From assembly GCA_902799345.1 (NCBI GenBank), contig CADBZW010000005.1, forward strand, positions 124,001 through 188,000: DNA of 64,000 nt, in the 5' to 3' direction. The notes beneath the pieces were generated by a model that was given only the letters and a program-made list of their open reading frames with translations, did not search any database and was not told the origin of the DNA. Shown in pieces: positions 25,900 through 34,985 of this stretch; within the stretch, counting starts at the first letter, position 1; the number at the start of each line of letters is the position of its first letter. This DNA is from an uncultured Bacteroidia bacterium (lineage in GTDB: Bacteria; Bacteroidota; Bacteroidia; Bacteroidales; F082). Both the position numbers and the translations under genes were made by a program.

Positions 25900-26878
25900 A
25901 ATAAAGAGTCCTTTCACCGGAGGAAAAGTAAAGGAGGTGAGCACCGTGGAAAACCATGAGTTTCGGAAAGAGCAGTTTTCGGTCCACGTGCGCTATTATG
26001 TCTGCGAAGATACAGGTAATCGGTTTACGACGACAGAGCAAGACGAACTCCTCTTTAACGAGCTTTATTCCCAATATCGGGTGAACCACGGCATCCCGTT
26101 TCCTGAGGAAATCAAAGATATTAGGTTGCTTTATGGCTTGAATTACCAACAAATCACCAAAATTTTGGGATTCGGTGTCAACCAGTATGCGCAATACGAA
26201 AAAGGCCAAATGCCTTCGGAATCCAACGGGAAACTACTCTCGGCAGCCATGAACCGCCAGTTCATGCTTCATTTGTTGGAAGACAGCCGTGCCGAATTTG
26301 ACGAAGGGGAATACAACAAGGTGCATCAATCCATCTTGGCCACGGAAATGAGGCCAGAGAACGAGGTTCAAAAACGGCTTATTTATCGTGGCATCCGACG
26401 TTCCATTTACAATGGCTTTGGCCAACTAAATGTCGAAAAGGTCTCCGAAATGACCAAGTTTTTCATCTGCAAAGAGGGCGGAGTATTCCCGACAAAGCTC
26501 AACAAGGAAATGTTTTATGCCGATTTTCTGCACTACAAGTTGCACGGACAGTCCATCAGCGGACTCCAGTACCAGGCCATCCAATACGGTCCCGTTCCCG
26601 TACATTACGACACCGTTTACGACAACATCGATGGCATCAGCAAAGAGATTGTAGTGGCGCACGACATGGAAAGCACCAAATTAAGCAGCAGTTCGTGCAA
26701 CATCAGCGTGTTTAGCAAGCAGGAACAAAAAACGCTCAATGACGTTTTGGCCATAATAAAGCCCATGAGCACCCAAGAGATTATTGACAAAAGCCACAAA
26801 GAAGATGCCTGGCTGTTCTATCGCGACGGAAATCAGCTTATTCCTTATTCTGAGGCGTTTTCAATTCAATTCGTTTAA
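25883..26878 (+). CDS. Antitoxin: MqsA-like HTH fused to a Panacea (SocA/DUF4065) domain
   Basis: The 331-aa product has three parts. Residues about 1-55 resemble the MqsA/YgiT zinc-finger region, but with weak metal ligands (SPFTGGKVKEV ... YYVCEDTGNRF). Residues 60-115 are an HTH with EEIKDIRLLYGLNYQQITKI and GVNQYAQYEKGQMPS. Residues about 175-331 are a Panacea/DUF4065 domain (EMTKFFICKEGG, FYADFLHYKLHGQSISGLQY, QYGPVPVHYDTVYDNI, STQEIIDKSHKEDAWLFY). Panacea domains neutralise many unrelated toxins, and this one probably neutralises the upstream MqsR-like protein while the HTH autoregulates the operon. The start at 25883 follows AAGGAG. Confidence 0.85.
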   Translation: MEKFVEIKSPFTGGKVKEVSTVENHEFRKEQFSVHVRYYVCEDTGNRFTTTEQDELLFNELYSQYRVNHGIPFPEEIKDIRLLYGLNYQQITKILGFGVNQYAQYEKGQMPSESNGKLLSAAMNRQFMLHLLEDSRAEFDEGEYNKVHQSILATEMRPENEVQKRLIYRGIRRSIYNGFGQLNVEKVSEMTKFFICKEGGVFPTKLNKEMFYADFLHYKLHGQSISGLQYQAIQYGPVPVHYDTVYDNIDGISKEIVVAHDMESTKLSSSSCNISVFSKQEQKTLNDVLAIIKPMSTQEIIDKSHKEDAWLFYRDGNQLIPYSEAFSIQFV

Positions 26879-26889
26879 AAACTACTAAA

Positions 26890-27603
26890 ATGCAGAATAT
26901 CAAATACTTAATAAAAGAAGACCTCAAAGGTTGGAAGCCGTTCGACATCATCTGGCTGGTGCTTGTGAGTGTCGTCATCACGGTGATGTCCATTCTGTTC
27001 AAATACGACAAAGCCAACGACCAGTTCTATTGGATCCACATCGTGGCGGCGACCTGCGGCATCATCAACGTGGTGCTGGGTGGCAAAGGCAAGCTCTCCA
27101 ACTACCTCTTCGGTTTCATCCATTGCTGCCTGATGATTTACATCACACTGATTTCCAGACTCTATGCCGACTTTGGCGTGACCGTCTACAACTTCGTCAT
27201 GCAGTTCGTGGGCTTCTTCACTTGGTCGAGGAACATGAACCACGAGACCCACGAGGTGATGAAAATCCATGCCTCCAACAAAACCCGTCTCATCAGCCTC
27301 GCCATCATCGTGGTGGGCACCGCTGTCGTTGGTTTTATCATGCAACGCTTCACTAACGACCTAGCCCCCTATGCCGATGCCGCCAAAGCCGTGATGCAAG
27401 TCGTGGCCATGATACTGATGGTCAGGATGTTCAGCGAGCAGTGGTGGCTTTGGATTGCCATCAACTGCGTCAGCATCTTTATGTATATCAAAGCGGGTAA
27501 CTTCCCCATCACGATGATGTATGTCGTCTACCTCGTCAACTCCATCATCATGTGCGTGCGTTGGGAGAAAGAAGCCTGCGCTAACGACAAACTACTGAAA
27601 TGA
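26890..27603 (+). CDS. pnuC: Nicotinamide riboside/vitamin transporter, PnuC family
   Basis: The 237-aa membrane protein has seven hydrophobic helices. PnuC-family features include AATCGIINVVLGGKGKLSNY, the helix ending NFVMQFVGFFTWSRNM and the signature FSEQWWLWIAINCVSIFMYI. Family members facilitate uptake of nicotinamide riboside; Bacteroidota paralogues may carry thiamin or riboflavin, so the substrate is not certain. It starts 11 nt after the antitoxin stop and overlaps the following DMT transporter gene by 4 bp, so these two form a pair, possibly co-transcribed with the toxin-antitoxin genes. Confidence 0.88.
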   Translation: MQNIKYLIKEDLKGWKPFDIIWLVLVSVVITVMSILFKYDKANDQFYWIHIVAATCGIINVVLGGKGKLSNYLFGFIHCCLMIYITLISRLYADFGVTVYNFVMQFVGFFTWSRNMNHETHEVMKIHASNKTRLISLAIIVVGTAVVGFIMQRFTNDLAPYADAAKAVMQVVAMILMVRMFSEQWWLWIAINCVSIFMYIKAGNFPITMMYVVYLVNSIIMCVRWEKEACANDKLLK

Positions 27604-28526
27604 AAGACAACCAACAAAACACAAAACTCATCGGGGCGTTGGCCGTGGCGCTTTCCGCCGTGCTTTGGGGCGTGGACGGCATCCTGCTCACCCCACAGCT
27701 CTACAACCTCAACACCGCCTTCGTGGTCTTCATCATCCACCTCTGCCCCTTCGCGCTGATGAACGTGTTCTTCTTCAGGGAATACCGTCTCTTGAAGACC
27801 ATGACGCGCTCCGACTTGATCTATTTCCTGCTCATCGCCTTGTTTGGCGGCGCCTTGGGCACCTTGGCCATCGTCAAGTCGCTGTTTCTGTTGCATTTCA
27901 ACAACCTGTCCGTCGTCGTTTTGCTCCAAAAACTGCAACCCGTCTTCGCCGTCATCTTGGCGCGCATCATCCTGAAGGAGCAAATCAAGAGGCACTTCGC
28001 GCTTTGGGCTTGTGTCGCCCTCATCGGTGGCTATTTCCTCACCTTCGGCTGGTCGCTGCCCGATTTCAGCACCGAAGGCATCACCACGGTTTATGCGGCT
28101 TTACTGTCGTTGTTGGCGGCTTTCTCCTTCGGTAGCTCGACGGTGTTTTCCAAGAAGATTTTGGGCAACTATTCCTTCGTCAGTTCCACCTTCTTCCGCT
28201 ATGGTTTCACCACGCTGATTATGTTAGTCATCGTGTTGTTCACCGGCCATATCGGCGACTTCTCGCAGGTGACGCCACGCAACTGGCTTTTCATTGCCCT
28301 CATCGGCCTGACCACGGGTTCGGGAGCCATCTTCCTGTATTACTACGGTTTGCGTCATGTAAAGGCCTCGCTTTCCACCTTCCTTGAGCTGATGTATCCC
28401 ATCACCGCTGTGGTGCTCGACTATTTCGTGAATGGCACAAAGTATTCACCCGTGCAGTGGGTGGCGGCTTTCGTGATGCTGTTCGCCATCGTGATGCTGA
28501 ATGTTAGCGGAAGAGAAAGCGAATAG
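27600..28526 (+). CDS. EamA/DMT-family membrane transporter
   Basis: The 308-aa product contains ten hydrophobic helices arranged as two EamA domains. The first has VALSAVLWGVDGILLTPQLY and VKSLFLLHFNNLSVVVLLQK. The second has LLSLLAAFSFGSSTVFSKKI and the end YYGLRHVKASLSTFLELMYP. DMT proteins export or import small metabolites; the substrate cannot be told from sequence. It is coupled to pnuC through an ATGA overlap, suggesting a vitamin- or metabolite-related role. About 160 bp without a gene follow before the clpB terminator; nothing was recognised there. Confidence 0.88.
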   Translation: MKDNQQNTKLIGALAVALSAVLWGVDGILLTPQLYNLNTAFVVFIIHLCPFALMNVFFFREYRLLKTMTRSDLIYFLLIALFGGALGTLAIVKSLFLLHFNNLSVVVLLQKLQPVFAVILARIILKEQIKRHFALWACVALIGGYFLTFGWSLPDFSTEGITTVYAALLSLLAAFSFGSSTVFSKKILGNYSFVSSTFFRYGFTTLIMLVIVLFTGHIGDFSQVTPRNWLFIALIGLTTGSGAIFLYYYGLRHVKASLSTFLELMYPITAVVLDYFVNGTKYSPVQWVAAFVMLFAIVMLNVSGRESE

Positions 28527-28691
28527 TTTCCCTCTCATCACCGTATCGCCCGAATTCAATGTCATCAGTCATGTAGCATCGCCTTGCCGTCCATAAAACT
28601 TAACCTGGTGCCTCCGTTTTCGTATATCACAGCCGAGGGATTCATGACCTCTAATATTTGCTGCAAATATACACATTCTTCTTAACAACAA

Positions 28692-28726
28692 AAAAAAAAC
28701 CAAGAAGCACTTTCGCACCTCTTGGC
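28692..28726 (-). terminator. Intrinsic terminator of clpB
   Basis: On the minus strand the stem CCAAGAGGTGC-GAAA-GTGCTTCTTGG (with G-U pairs) has a GAAA tetraloop and is followed by a run of ten T. Confidence 0.9.
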
Positions 28727-28749
28727 TTTTCATTTGTATTGGCAAAGGT

Positions 28750-31338
28750 TTAATTCCTAAAGATCAAACCATCGCCATTCACATCGACGATGATGGTCTT
28801 CGTCTTGTCGACCGACTCGGCCAGGATCATCTTCGAGAGTGAGTTGAGCAACTCACGCTGCATCATACGCTTCACAGGACGCGCACCGTATTGCGGGTTG
28901 TAGCTCTGCTTTGCGATGAAGTCGACGGCGGCATCGGTGATGTCGATCTTGATGTCGTTGGCGGCCAGCATCTTCTGCACGCTGCGGAACTGCATCCTCA
29001 CGATGTCGGCTATCTGGCTCTCGTCCAAAGGCTTGAACATGATGATATCGTCGACACGGTTCAGGAACTCAGGCCGCATGAACTGCTTCAGCTGCTCCAT
29101 CACCTCGTTACGGGTCTTCTCGAAGACTTCTTCGTCATTGCTGCCATTCAGCAGAGCGAAGTTGTCTTGGATGACATTCGCGCCGATGTTGGAGGTCATG
29201 ATGACGATGGTGTTCTTGAAGTCCACCGTACGGCCCTTGTTGTCGGTCAAACGGCCGTCGTCCAAGACCTGCAGCAGGATGTTGAACACGTCGGGGTGTG
29301 CCTTTTCGATTTCATCCAACAGGATGACGGAATACGGCTTACGACGCACAGCCTCGGTCAGCTGGCCGCTCTCTTCATAGCCCACATATCCTGGAGGCGC
29401 TCCGATGAGTCGCGACACGGTGTGACGCTCCTGGTACTCCGACATGTCGATACGCACCATGGCGTTCTCGTCGTCGAACAGGAACTCAGCCAAAGCCTTG
29501 GCTAGCTCGGTCTTACCCACGCCCGTGGTACCCATGAAGATGAAGGAACCGATAGGACGCTTGGCATCCTGCAAGCCCGCACGGCTACGACGGATGGCGT
29601 CGCTGACTGCGGTGATGGCCTCGTCCTGACCCACCACACGCTTGTGCAGTTCGTCTTCGAGGTGCAACAGCTTCTCGCGCTCGCTCTGCATCATCTTGTT
29701 GACCGGGATACCCGTCCAACGCGACACGATCTCTGCCACGTCGTCGGCACCGACTTCCTCGTCCACCAGCGGGTGGTCGCCTTGTACCGCTTTCAAGTCG
29801 GCCTTGGCCTTTTCGATGGCGGCCTCAGCCTCGCGGATCTTGCCGTAACGCAGCTCAGCCACACGGCCATAGTCGCCGTCACGCTCAGCAACTTCGGCTT
29901 GGTGCTTGTAAGTCTCTATGTTGCTCTTCTCCTTCTGGATGCGTTCCACGTAGTTACGTTCGGTCTCCCACTTGGCTTTGATGGCGGAGCGTTTGTCGTT
30001 GAGTTCGGCAAGCTCCTTCCCTATCTCCTCCACCTTCTTGGTGTCGTTCTCGCGCTTGATGGCCTCGCGTTCGATCTCCAACTGACGGATGGCACGCTCC
30101 ACGTCTTCGAGCTCTTCAGGCATCGAGTCGATCTGCAGCCTCAGACGCGAGGCGGCCTCGTCGATCAAGTCGATGGCCTTGTCGGGCAGGAAACGGTCGG
30201 AGATATAACGCACCGACAGCTGCACGGCGCTGATGATGGCCTCGTCCAAGATACGGATGTGGTGGTGTGTCTCGTAACGCTCCTTCAAGCCACGGAGGAT
30301 GCTGATGGCCGAAGCCTCGTCAGGTTCGTCGATCATGACCTTCTGGAAACGACGCTCCAGTGCCTTGTCCTTCTCGAAATACTGTTGGTATTCCTTCAAA
30401 GTGGTGGCACCGATGGCACGCAGCTCGCCACGCGACAGGGCCGGCTTCAGGATGTTGGCCGCGTCCATGGCGCCTTCGCCGCCGCCTGCGCCTACCAAGG
30501 TGTGAATCTCATCGATGAACAGGATGACCTCGCCATCGCTGTCGACGACTTCCTTGACGACGTTCTTCAGACGTTCCTCAAACTCGCCCTTATATTTGGC
30601 ACCGGCCAGCAAGGCACCCATGTCCAGGCTGAACACGGTCTTGCTCTTCAGGTTCTCAGGCACGTCGCGGTTGACGATACGTTGGGCCAGACCCTCCACG
30701 ATGGCGGTCTTACCCACGCCCGGCTCACCTATCAAGATAGGGTTGTTCTTTGTGCGTCGGCTCAAGATCTGCAGCACACGACGGATCTCCTCGTCACGGC
30801 CGATGACCGGGTCGAGCTTGCCTTGTTGGGCGAGTTCGTTCAGGTTCTTGGCGAAACGGTTCAGGCTGTCGTAGTTCTGCTCGGCGTCTTGCGAGTCGAC
30901 CTTCTTACCCTTGCGGAACTGCTTGATGGCGGTTTCGAGGTCGTCCTTACGGATGCCTTGGTCCTTCATCATCTGTGAGGTCATGCCGTTGCTCTCGAAG
31001 ATAGCCAGCAGCAGGTGCTCGATGGAGACGTACTCGTCACCCATCTTCTTGGCCAGTGTCAAAGCGTCGTTAAAGACACGGCTGACTTCGGAGGAATAAT
31101 ACAGTTCGGTGCCGCTCGAACGCGGTTGCGAATTGATGGCCTGGTCGAGGGCGTCGTTGAGGCGGGCCATGTTGACGCCCAGCTTCTTCATCAGGTTGGG
31201 CACCAGATAGTCGTCGCTCAACAGCATACCCTTCAGCAGGTGGAAGCTCTCGATGGTCTGGCACTGATGGCTTTGCGCTATCTCCTGTGCCTTCCCGATG
31301 GCTTCTTGTGATTTGATTGTGAATTGGTTGATGTTCAT
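28750..31338 (-). CDS. clpB: ATP-dependent chaperone ClpB
   Basis: From ATG 31338 ([20 protein letters not shown]) the product is 862 aa, the normal ClpB length. The order is: Clp N domain repeats to about residue 145; AAA+ module 1 with Walker A GEPGVGKT and Walker [18 protein letters not shown]; the long coiled-coil middle domain (about 400-520), which distinguishes ClpB from ClpA/ClpC; AAA+ module 2 with GTTGVGKT and [16 protein letters not shown]. It works with DnaK to rescue aggregated proteins. In-frame upstream ATGs (to 31476) are rejected. A GGAGAAAAG ribosome-binding region precedes the chosen start. Two palindromes further upstream may be heat-shock operators. Confidence 0.97.
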   Translation of the reverse strand: MNINQFTIKSQEAIGKAQEIAQSHQCQTIESFHLLKGMLLSDDYLVPNLMKKLGVNMARLNDALDQAINSQPRSSGTELYYSSEVSRVFNDALTLAKKMGDEYVSIEHLLLAIFESNGMTSQMMKDQGIRKDDLETAIKQFRKGKKVDSQDAEQNYDSLNRFAKNLNELAQQGKLDPVIGRDEEIRRVLQILSRRTKNNPILIGEPGVGKTAIVEGLAQRIVNRDVPENLKSKTVFSLDMGALLAGAKYKGEFEERLKNVVKEVVDSDGEVILFIDEIHTLVGAGGGEGAMDAANILKPALSRGELRAIGATTLKEYQQYFEKDKALERRFQKVMIDEPDEASAISILRGLKERYETHHHIRILDEAIISAVQLSVRYISDRFLPDKAIDLIDEAASRLRLQIDSMPEELEDVERAIRQLEIEREAIKRENDTKKVEEIGKELAELNDKRSAIKAKWETERNYVERIQKEKSNIETYKHQAEVAERDGDYGRVAELRYGKIREAEAAIEKAKADLKAVQGDHPLVDEEVGADDVAEIVSRWTGIPVNKMMQSEREKLLHLEDELHKRVVGQDEAITAVSDAIRRSRAGLQDAKRPIGSFIFMGTTGVGKTELAKALAEFLFDDENAMVRIDMSEYQERHTVSRLIGAPPGYVGYEESGQLTEAVRRKPYSVILLDEIEKAHPDVFNILLQVLDDGRLTDNKGRTVDFKNTIVIMTSNIGANVIQDNFALLNGSNDEEVFEKTRNEVMEQLKQFMRPEFLNRVDDIIMFKPLDESQIADIVRMQFRSVQKMLAANDIKIDITDAAVDFIAKQSYNPQYGARPVKRMMQRELLNSLSKMILAESVDKTKTIIVDVNGDGLIFRN

Positions 31339-31462
31339 ATTTCTTTTCTCCTTTCTTTCGATTTGACTGCGGGACTGCGGGACGGGGCTGTCTCGCAGAC
31401 TCGAATTGGGGGCCATCAAAACTCCAACCAAATTCAAATCTTTGAAAAAACGGCAGGATTCA

Positions 31463-31517
31463 TGACAAAATGTCACTAAATCAATAGATTAAGGAATGAA
31501 TTTACGACAAAATGTCG
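31463..31517 (-). promoter_or_regulatory. Paired palindromic sites upstream of clpB (TGACA-AAA-TGTCA and CGACA-AAA-TGTCG)
   Basis: Two 13-bp perfect palindromes with an AAA/TTT centre lie at 31463-31475 and 31505-31517, 42 bp apart (four helical turns), 125-180 bp upstream of the clpB start. Spacing and symmetry suggest a dimeric regulator. The core GACAAAATGTC is identical in both copies. Confidence 0.5.
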
Positions 31518-31583
31518 CGCTATGTTATGTTCAGCAGCCATGTCATGCCGACGTGGGCTTGTGCGAGGGCGGGCATCTATAAA

Positions 31584-34500
31584 TCACTGATGTGCCGCCA
31601 TCGACACCTCGTTTTCATTGACGGGATACAACGGAATCACCACGTTATGAATGTTTTCGATGTATCTTGCCAAGGGAATCATATAGGCATTGAAGACATC
31701 TAACCTCTCGTCAAAAGGCGGTTCGTTTACCACGATTTCCTTGGTAATGTCGCCGTTTTCGCACACATAGCTGATCACAGTCATCAGGAATTCCTCTTGT
31801 TCCGAGTTGAGTTCGACACCGGAAATGAAGCTGCCAAAACGCTGCATGGCCACCTTCCTATCCACGCCAATCAAGGAACGGATAAGTACGGCCACATTGT
31901 CGCCGCACATCTTGCCTTGGGTGTATTGTTTGTATTCATCCCTGCTGCCCAATTCTTCCCAAAGGATGCGCTGCAACTCGCGGAAATCGGCATCTTCCAG
32001 TTTCTCCATGTTGTAAATCTTGTCTAACACGGGCAAATGTCTGTTGTTGGCAAGGAAATCCATCACACGCTGCCTGTAGCTGACCCTCGGCGTCACGCCT
32101 TCGACTTCTCCCTCATCGCTGATGACATCGTCAATGTCGACCACAAACCATTTCTTCTTGTCGCCCAAAAGGAACTTCATCAGGTCGCGCAAGTCGGTCC
32201 TCACCTTCTCAAGCCATTGCAGCGACACATTCTGCCATGCCACATCAGAAAGCACCTCTTTAATAGTGCCCATCTTGGCCTGAACCTGCGGCAACGTGGC
32301 CATTTCCTCCAACTTCTCCGCTATCAACTTCACGCGCTGGATGCTCTTTGAGGCGTTTACCTCCTTGTCGAGGCAGCCTAACTCAATGGTCAGGGTCAAC
32401 ACGTCGAATTTCTTGGCGCTTTCGTCCAAGGTGCTTTTGGGCAGGAGCGGCGCAATGTCGTTTTTCAGGGTCATCAGGTCCAAGTCGGAAATGTAAGTCC
32501 ACGCCTCTTTTTCCTTGAAATGGCTCACGGCTTCCCACTTCATGCGGACTGAAATATGGCTGTCCGATAGGGTTTCAACCTGCTCGTGAAGCAAGGCCTT
32601 GATGTCATCGTGGAAGTTTTTGCAGTATTCGTCCTCCTGCCATTGCTGATGCTGCAAATGGAAAGCGATTTCGGAACGCAAACAGAACAGCCGTTCTGTA
32701 AGCGATTGAGTGGCAGGTGCTTCTTGACCATCGGGGTTTTGGTCGAAGTAGTCAAAATTGCCGCACCAGTCGAAGATGTAGAAACATTCCTTGTCCTTGC
32801 CGGGACCAAAGATGTTTTCGCTCAACCGCGTTCCACGGCCAATCATCTGCAAGAATTTGATTTTGCTCTTGATGGGCTTGAAGAACACGAGATTGAGGAT
32901 ATCGGGCACGTCGATGCCCGTGTCGAGCATATCGACCGAAACGGCAATCTGCGGGTCTTTGTCGCGTTCCTCAAACTTGTCGATCAGGTCGTGGGCGTAG
33001 GTGATGTAGTTGTCAATCAGCACACAAAAGCCTGCTCCATATTCGGGATAAAGCGCATTGAACCTACCGACAATCATTTCCGCATGACGGTGGTTGTAGG
33101 CAAAGATGACCGATTTCCCGATGCGCTCGCCACTCTGCACCTTCAAGCCGTTTTCCATCAAATCCTGCAGCACTGCATCAATCGTGTTCTCGTTGAAGAT
33201 ATAGCTGAAGATCTCACTGCTATCAATATCTCGTGAGGTAGGAGGTTTGAGGTTTGAGTCTCCGACTTCATACCTCTTACCTCCGACCTCATACCTTCCA
33301 CTTTCGTATTCCCACACCAACTCCAACTGCCGCTTTTCATCCTCCGTCAGTTTATTGTATTTGATGCCTTCCTTCAGAATGAGTGAGCCGCGTTTGAAAC
33401 CGTGATAGTTGACCAGATAATGGTCGGCCACGGCCTCATCCAGCTCGTAGGCGAAATTCGGCTCGCCCTCTTCCATCTGGAAGATTTCGTAGGTGCTGCG
33501 GTCGACATCCTCACGCGGCGTGGCGGTCAAGCCGACCAACATGGCATCGAAATAGTTGAACACGGCGGCATACTTTCCGAAGATGCTGCGGTGCGCCTCA
33601 TCGATGACAATCAGGTCGAAATGGCCCACGGAATACAGTTTCTCGTCCGTGTCGATGTAATTGATCATCGTCTGATAGGTGGAGAAGACAATGCGGGCAT
33701 TGAGGTCTTTCTTCTTGTCGCTGTCCTTGTCGCTCAGCACGCAGGTGGTGGTGTTGGGCAGCAGCTTCGCATAGTTCTTGTGGGCTTGGCTGACGAGGCT
33801 GGTGCGGTCGGCCAAAAACAGCACATTCTTCACCCAGTCGTTGCGCATCAGCACATCGACCAACGAGATGGAGACCCTTGTCTTGCCCGTTCCCGTGGCC
33901 ATCACCAGCAGGGCTTTGCGGTGCTTCTTGTTGTAATGCTCGCACACGGCTTTGATGGCCATTTTCTGATAGTGGCGGTCGGTGATGCTGTCTTTCACGG
34001 AGAAATCGGTGATGTCCTTGCGGCCTCGTTTCTGTATCAGGCGTTCCAGGTCGTCGGCGGTATGAAAACCGAACAAGGGCCTCGGCGGATAGCCCAAGCC
34101 GTCGATGATGTTGGTCTCGAAGCCATTGGTGTAGTAGATGACCGGCCTGACGCCATACTGCTTTTCGAGGCAGTCGGCATAGAGTTCGGCCTGGTGTTTG
34201 CCTTTGAGCGGCGAGGCTGTGGTACGCTTGGCTTCGACCACGGCCAACGGGAGTCCGTTGCCGCCAAACAACACATAGTCGGCATAGCCGATGCCTTCGT
34301 CGTTGGGCATTCCGTGGACTTCGACCTCAATACAGGCTTTGAGGGGTTGCACCGCGCCTTCGGTTTCGAGCACTTCCCACCCTGCCTCGCGCAACATCAG
34401 GTCAATGAACATCTTGCGCGTCTCGGCCTCCGAGAGGTCGGTGGGGAGCGTTTCCACCGGCGTGGTATCGGCGACCGACTCCTTGTCGGCAGCCACTACG

Positions 34501-34985
34501 ATGGTGTCGTTACCCTTCACCTCCACCTTGGTGGGAACCACCACGGACGTCTCCACCGTCTTGGGTATCAAGTCCTTGTCGAAAGGCTTCACCTCCTCCA
34601 CCAGCTTCAGTTTCAAGAGGATGGCGCCGACCACATTATAGATATTGAGCAAGGCGAAGAACGCCTCCTTGCGCGTCACATTGCCCGTGTGGGCGCCGTT
34701 GTTGCCCACCTTGCGGACATAGTGGACGGCCATCATCACCTTGTCGTCGTTGATGAACGCGCGGAACGGCTCGCCGTCGACCAGCTCGAACAGCGAAGCC
34801 TTTTCCTTCACCTCGATGTCCTTGAGGTAATACACGGCGCGGACGATGTATTCCAACGCCTTGCGGGCATTGATGGCGCTGAAGTCGGGACTGCTCCATT
34901 GGTTTTCCTCCGCCGCCGAGCAAAAGCGGTAGAGGTCGTTCAGCCCAAGGTCTTTTATGTAGTCGAAGTTGCGCATGTTATCCAA
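31584..34985 (-). CDS. hsdR: Type I restriction endonuclease subunit R (HsdR)
   Basis: The 1133-aa motor/nuclease subunit has an N-terminal DUF4145-like helical region (about 5-110). The HSDR nuclease core follows with GYADYVLFGGN ... LPLAVVEAKRTT (about 235-265, the D...ExK pattern). The SF2 helicase carries Walker A VMATGTGKTRVS, DEAH (LIVIDEAHRSIFG), the GLTATP motif and motif VI QMIGRGTRLSEN, and a long C-terminal domain ends the protein. Between the two helicase lobes (about residues 560-584) lies an unusual GRYEVGGKRYEVGDSN insert encoded by a palindromic repeat. The gene is last in the hsdM-RAYT-hsdS-hsdR operon and overlaps hsdS by 8 bp. Confidence 0.95.
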   Translation of the reverse strand: MDNMRNFDYIKDLGLNDLYRFCSAAEENQWSSPDFSAINARKALEYIVRAVYYLKDIEVKEKASLFELVDGEPFRAFINDDKVMMAVHYVRKVGNNGAHTGNVTRKEAFFALLNIYNVVGAILLKLKLVEEVKPFDKDLIPKTVETSVVVPTKVEVKGNDTIVVAADKESVADTTPVETLPTDLSEAETRKMFIDLMLREAGWEVLETEGAVQPLKACIEVEVHGMPNDEGIGYADYVLFGGNGLPLAVVEAKRTTASPLKGKHQAELYADCLEKQYGVRPVIYYTNGFETNIIDGLGYPPRPLFGFHTADDLERLIQKRGRKDITDFSVKDSITDRHYQKMAIKAVCEHYNKKHRKALLVMATGTGKTRVSISLVDVLMRNDWVKNVLFLADRTSLVSQAHKNYAKLLPNTTTCVLSDKDSDKKKDLNARIVFSTYQTMINYIDTDEKLYSVGHFDLIVIDEAHRSIFGKYAAVFNYFDAMLVGLTATPREDVDRSTYEIFQMEEGEPNFAYELDEAVADHYLVNYHGFKRGSLILKEGIKYNKLTEDEKRQLELVWEYESGRYEVGGKRYEVGDSNLKPPTSRDIDSSEIFSYIFNENTIDAVLQDLMENGLKVQSGERIGKSVIFAYNHRHAEMIVGRFNALYPEYGAGFCVLIDNYITYAHDLIDKFEERDKDPQIAVSVDMLDTGIDVPDILNLVFFKPIKSKIKFLQMIGRGTRLSENIFGPGKDKECFYIFDWCGNFDYFDQNPDGQEAPATQSLTERLFCLRSEIAFHLQHQQWQEDEYCKNFHDDIKALLHEQVETLSDSHISVRMKWEAVSHFKEKEAWTYISDLDLMTLKNDIAPLLPKSTLDESAKKFDVLTLTIELGCLDKEVNASKSIQRVKLIAEKLEEMATLPQVQAKMGTIKEVLSDVAWQNVSLQWLEKVRTDLRDLMKFLLGDKKKWFVVDIDDVISDEGEVEGVTPRVSYRQRVMDFLANNRHLPVLDKIYNMEKLEDADFRELQRILWEELGSRDEYKQYTQGKMCGDNVAVLIRSLIGVDRKVAMQRFGSFISGVELNSEQEEFLMTVISYVCENGDITKEIVVNEPPFDERLDVFNAYMIPLARYIENIHNVVIPLYPVNENEVSMAAHQ
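33233..33305 (-). repeat. In-frame palindromic repeat within hsdR
   Basis: On the minus strand, purine-rich units GGTATGAGGTCGGAGGTAAG and AGGTATGAAGTCGGAGACTC are followed by the pyrimidine-rich complement CAAACCTCAAACCTCCTACC. It encodes about 25 residues between the helicase lobes and keeps the frame open. Confidence 0.6.

Noticed and set aside
29644-30978. 444-codon open frame opposite clpB
   Set aside because: It is the antisense shadow of a highly conserved gene, with no own start signal or domain.
31518-31583. Terminator of hsdR
   Set aside because: The sequence has some inverted character (GCGAGGGCGGGC) but no convincing stem plus T-run on the minus strand.
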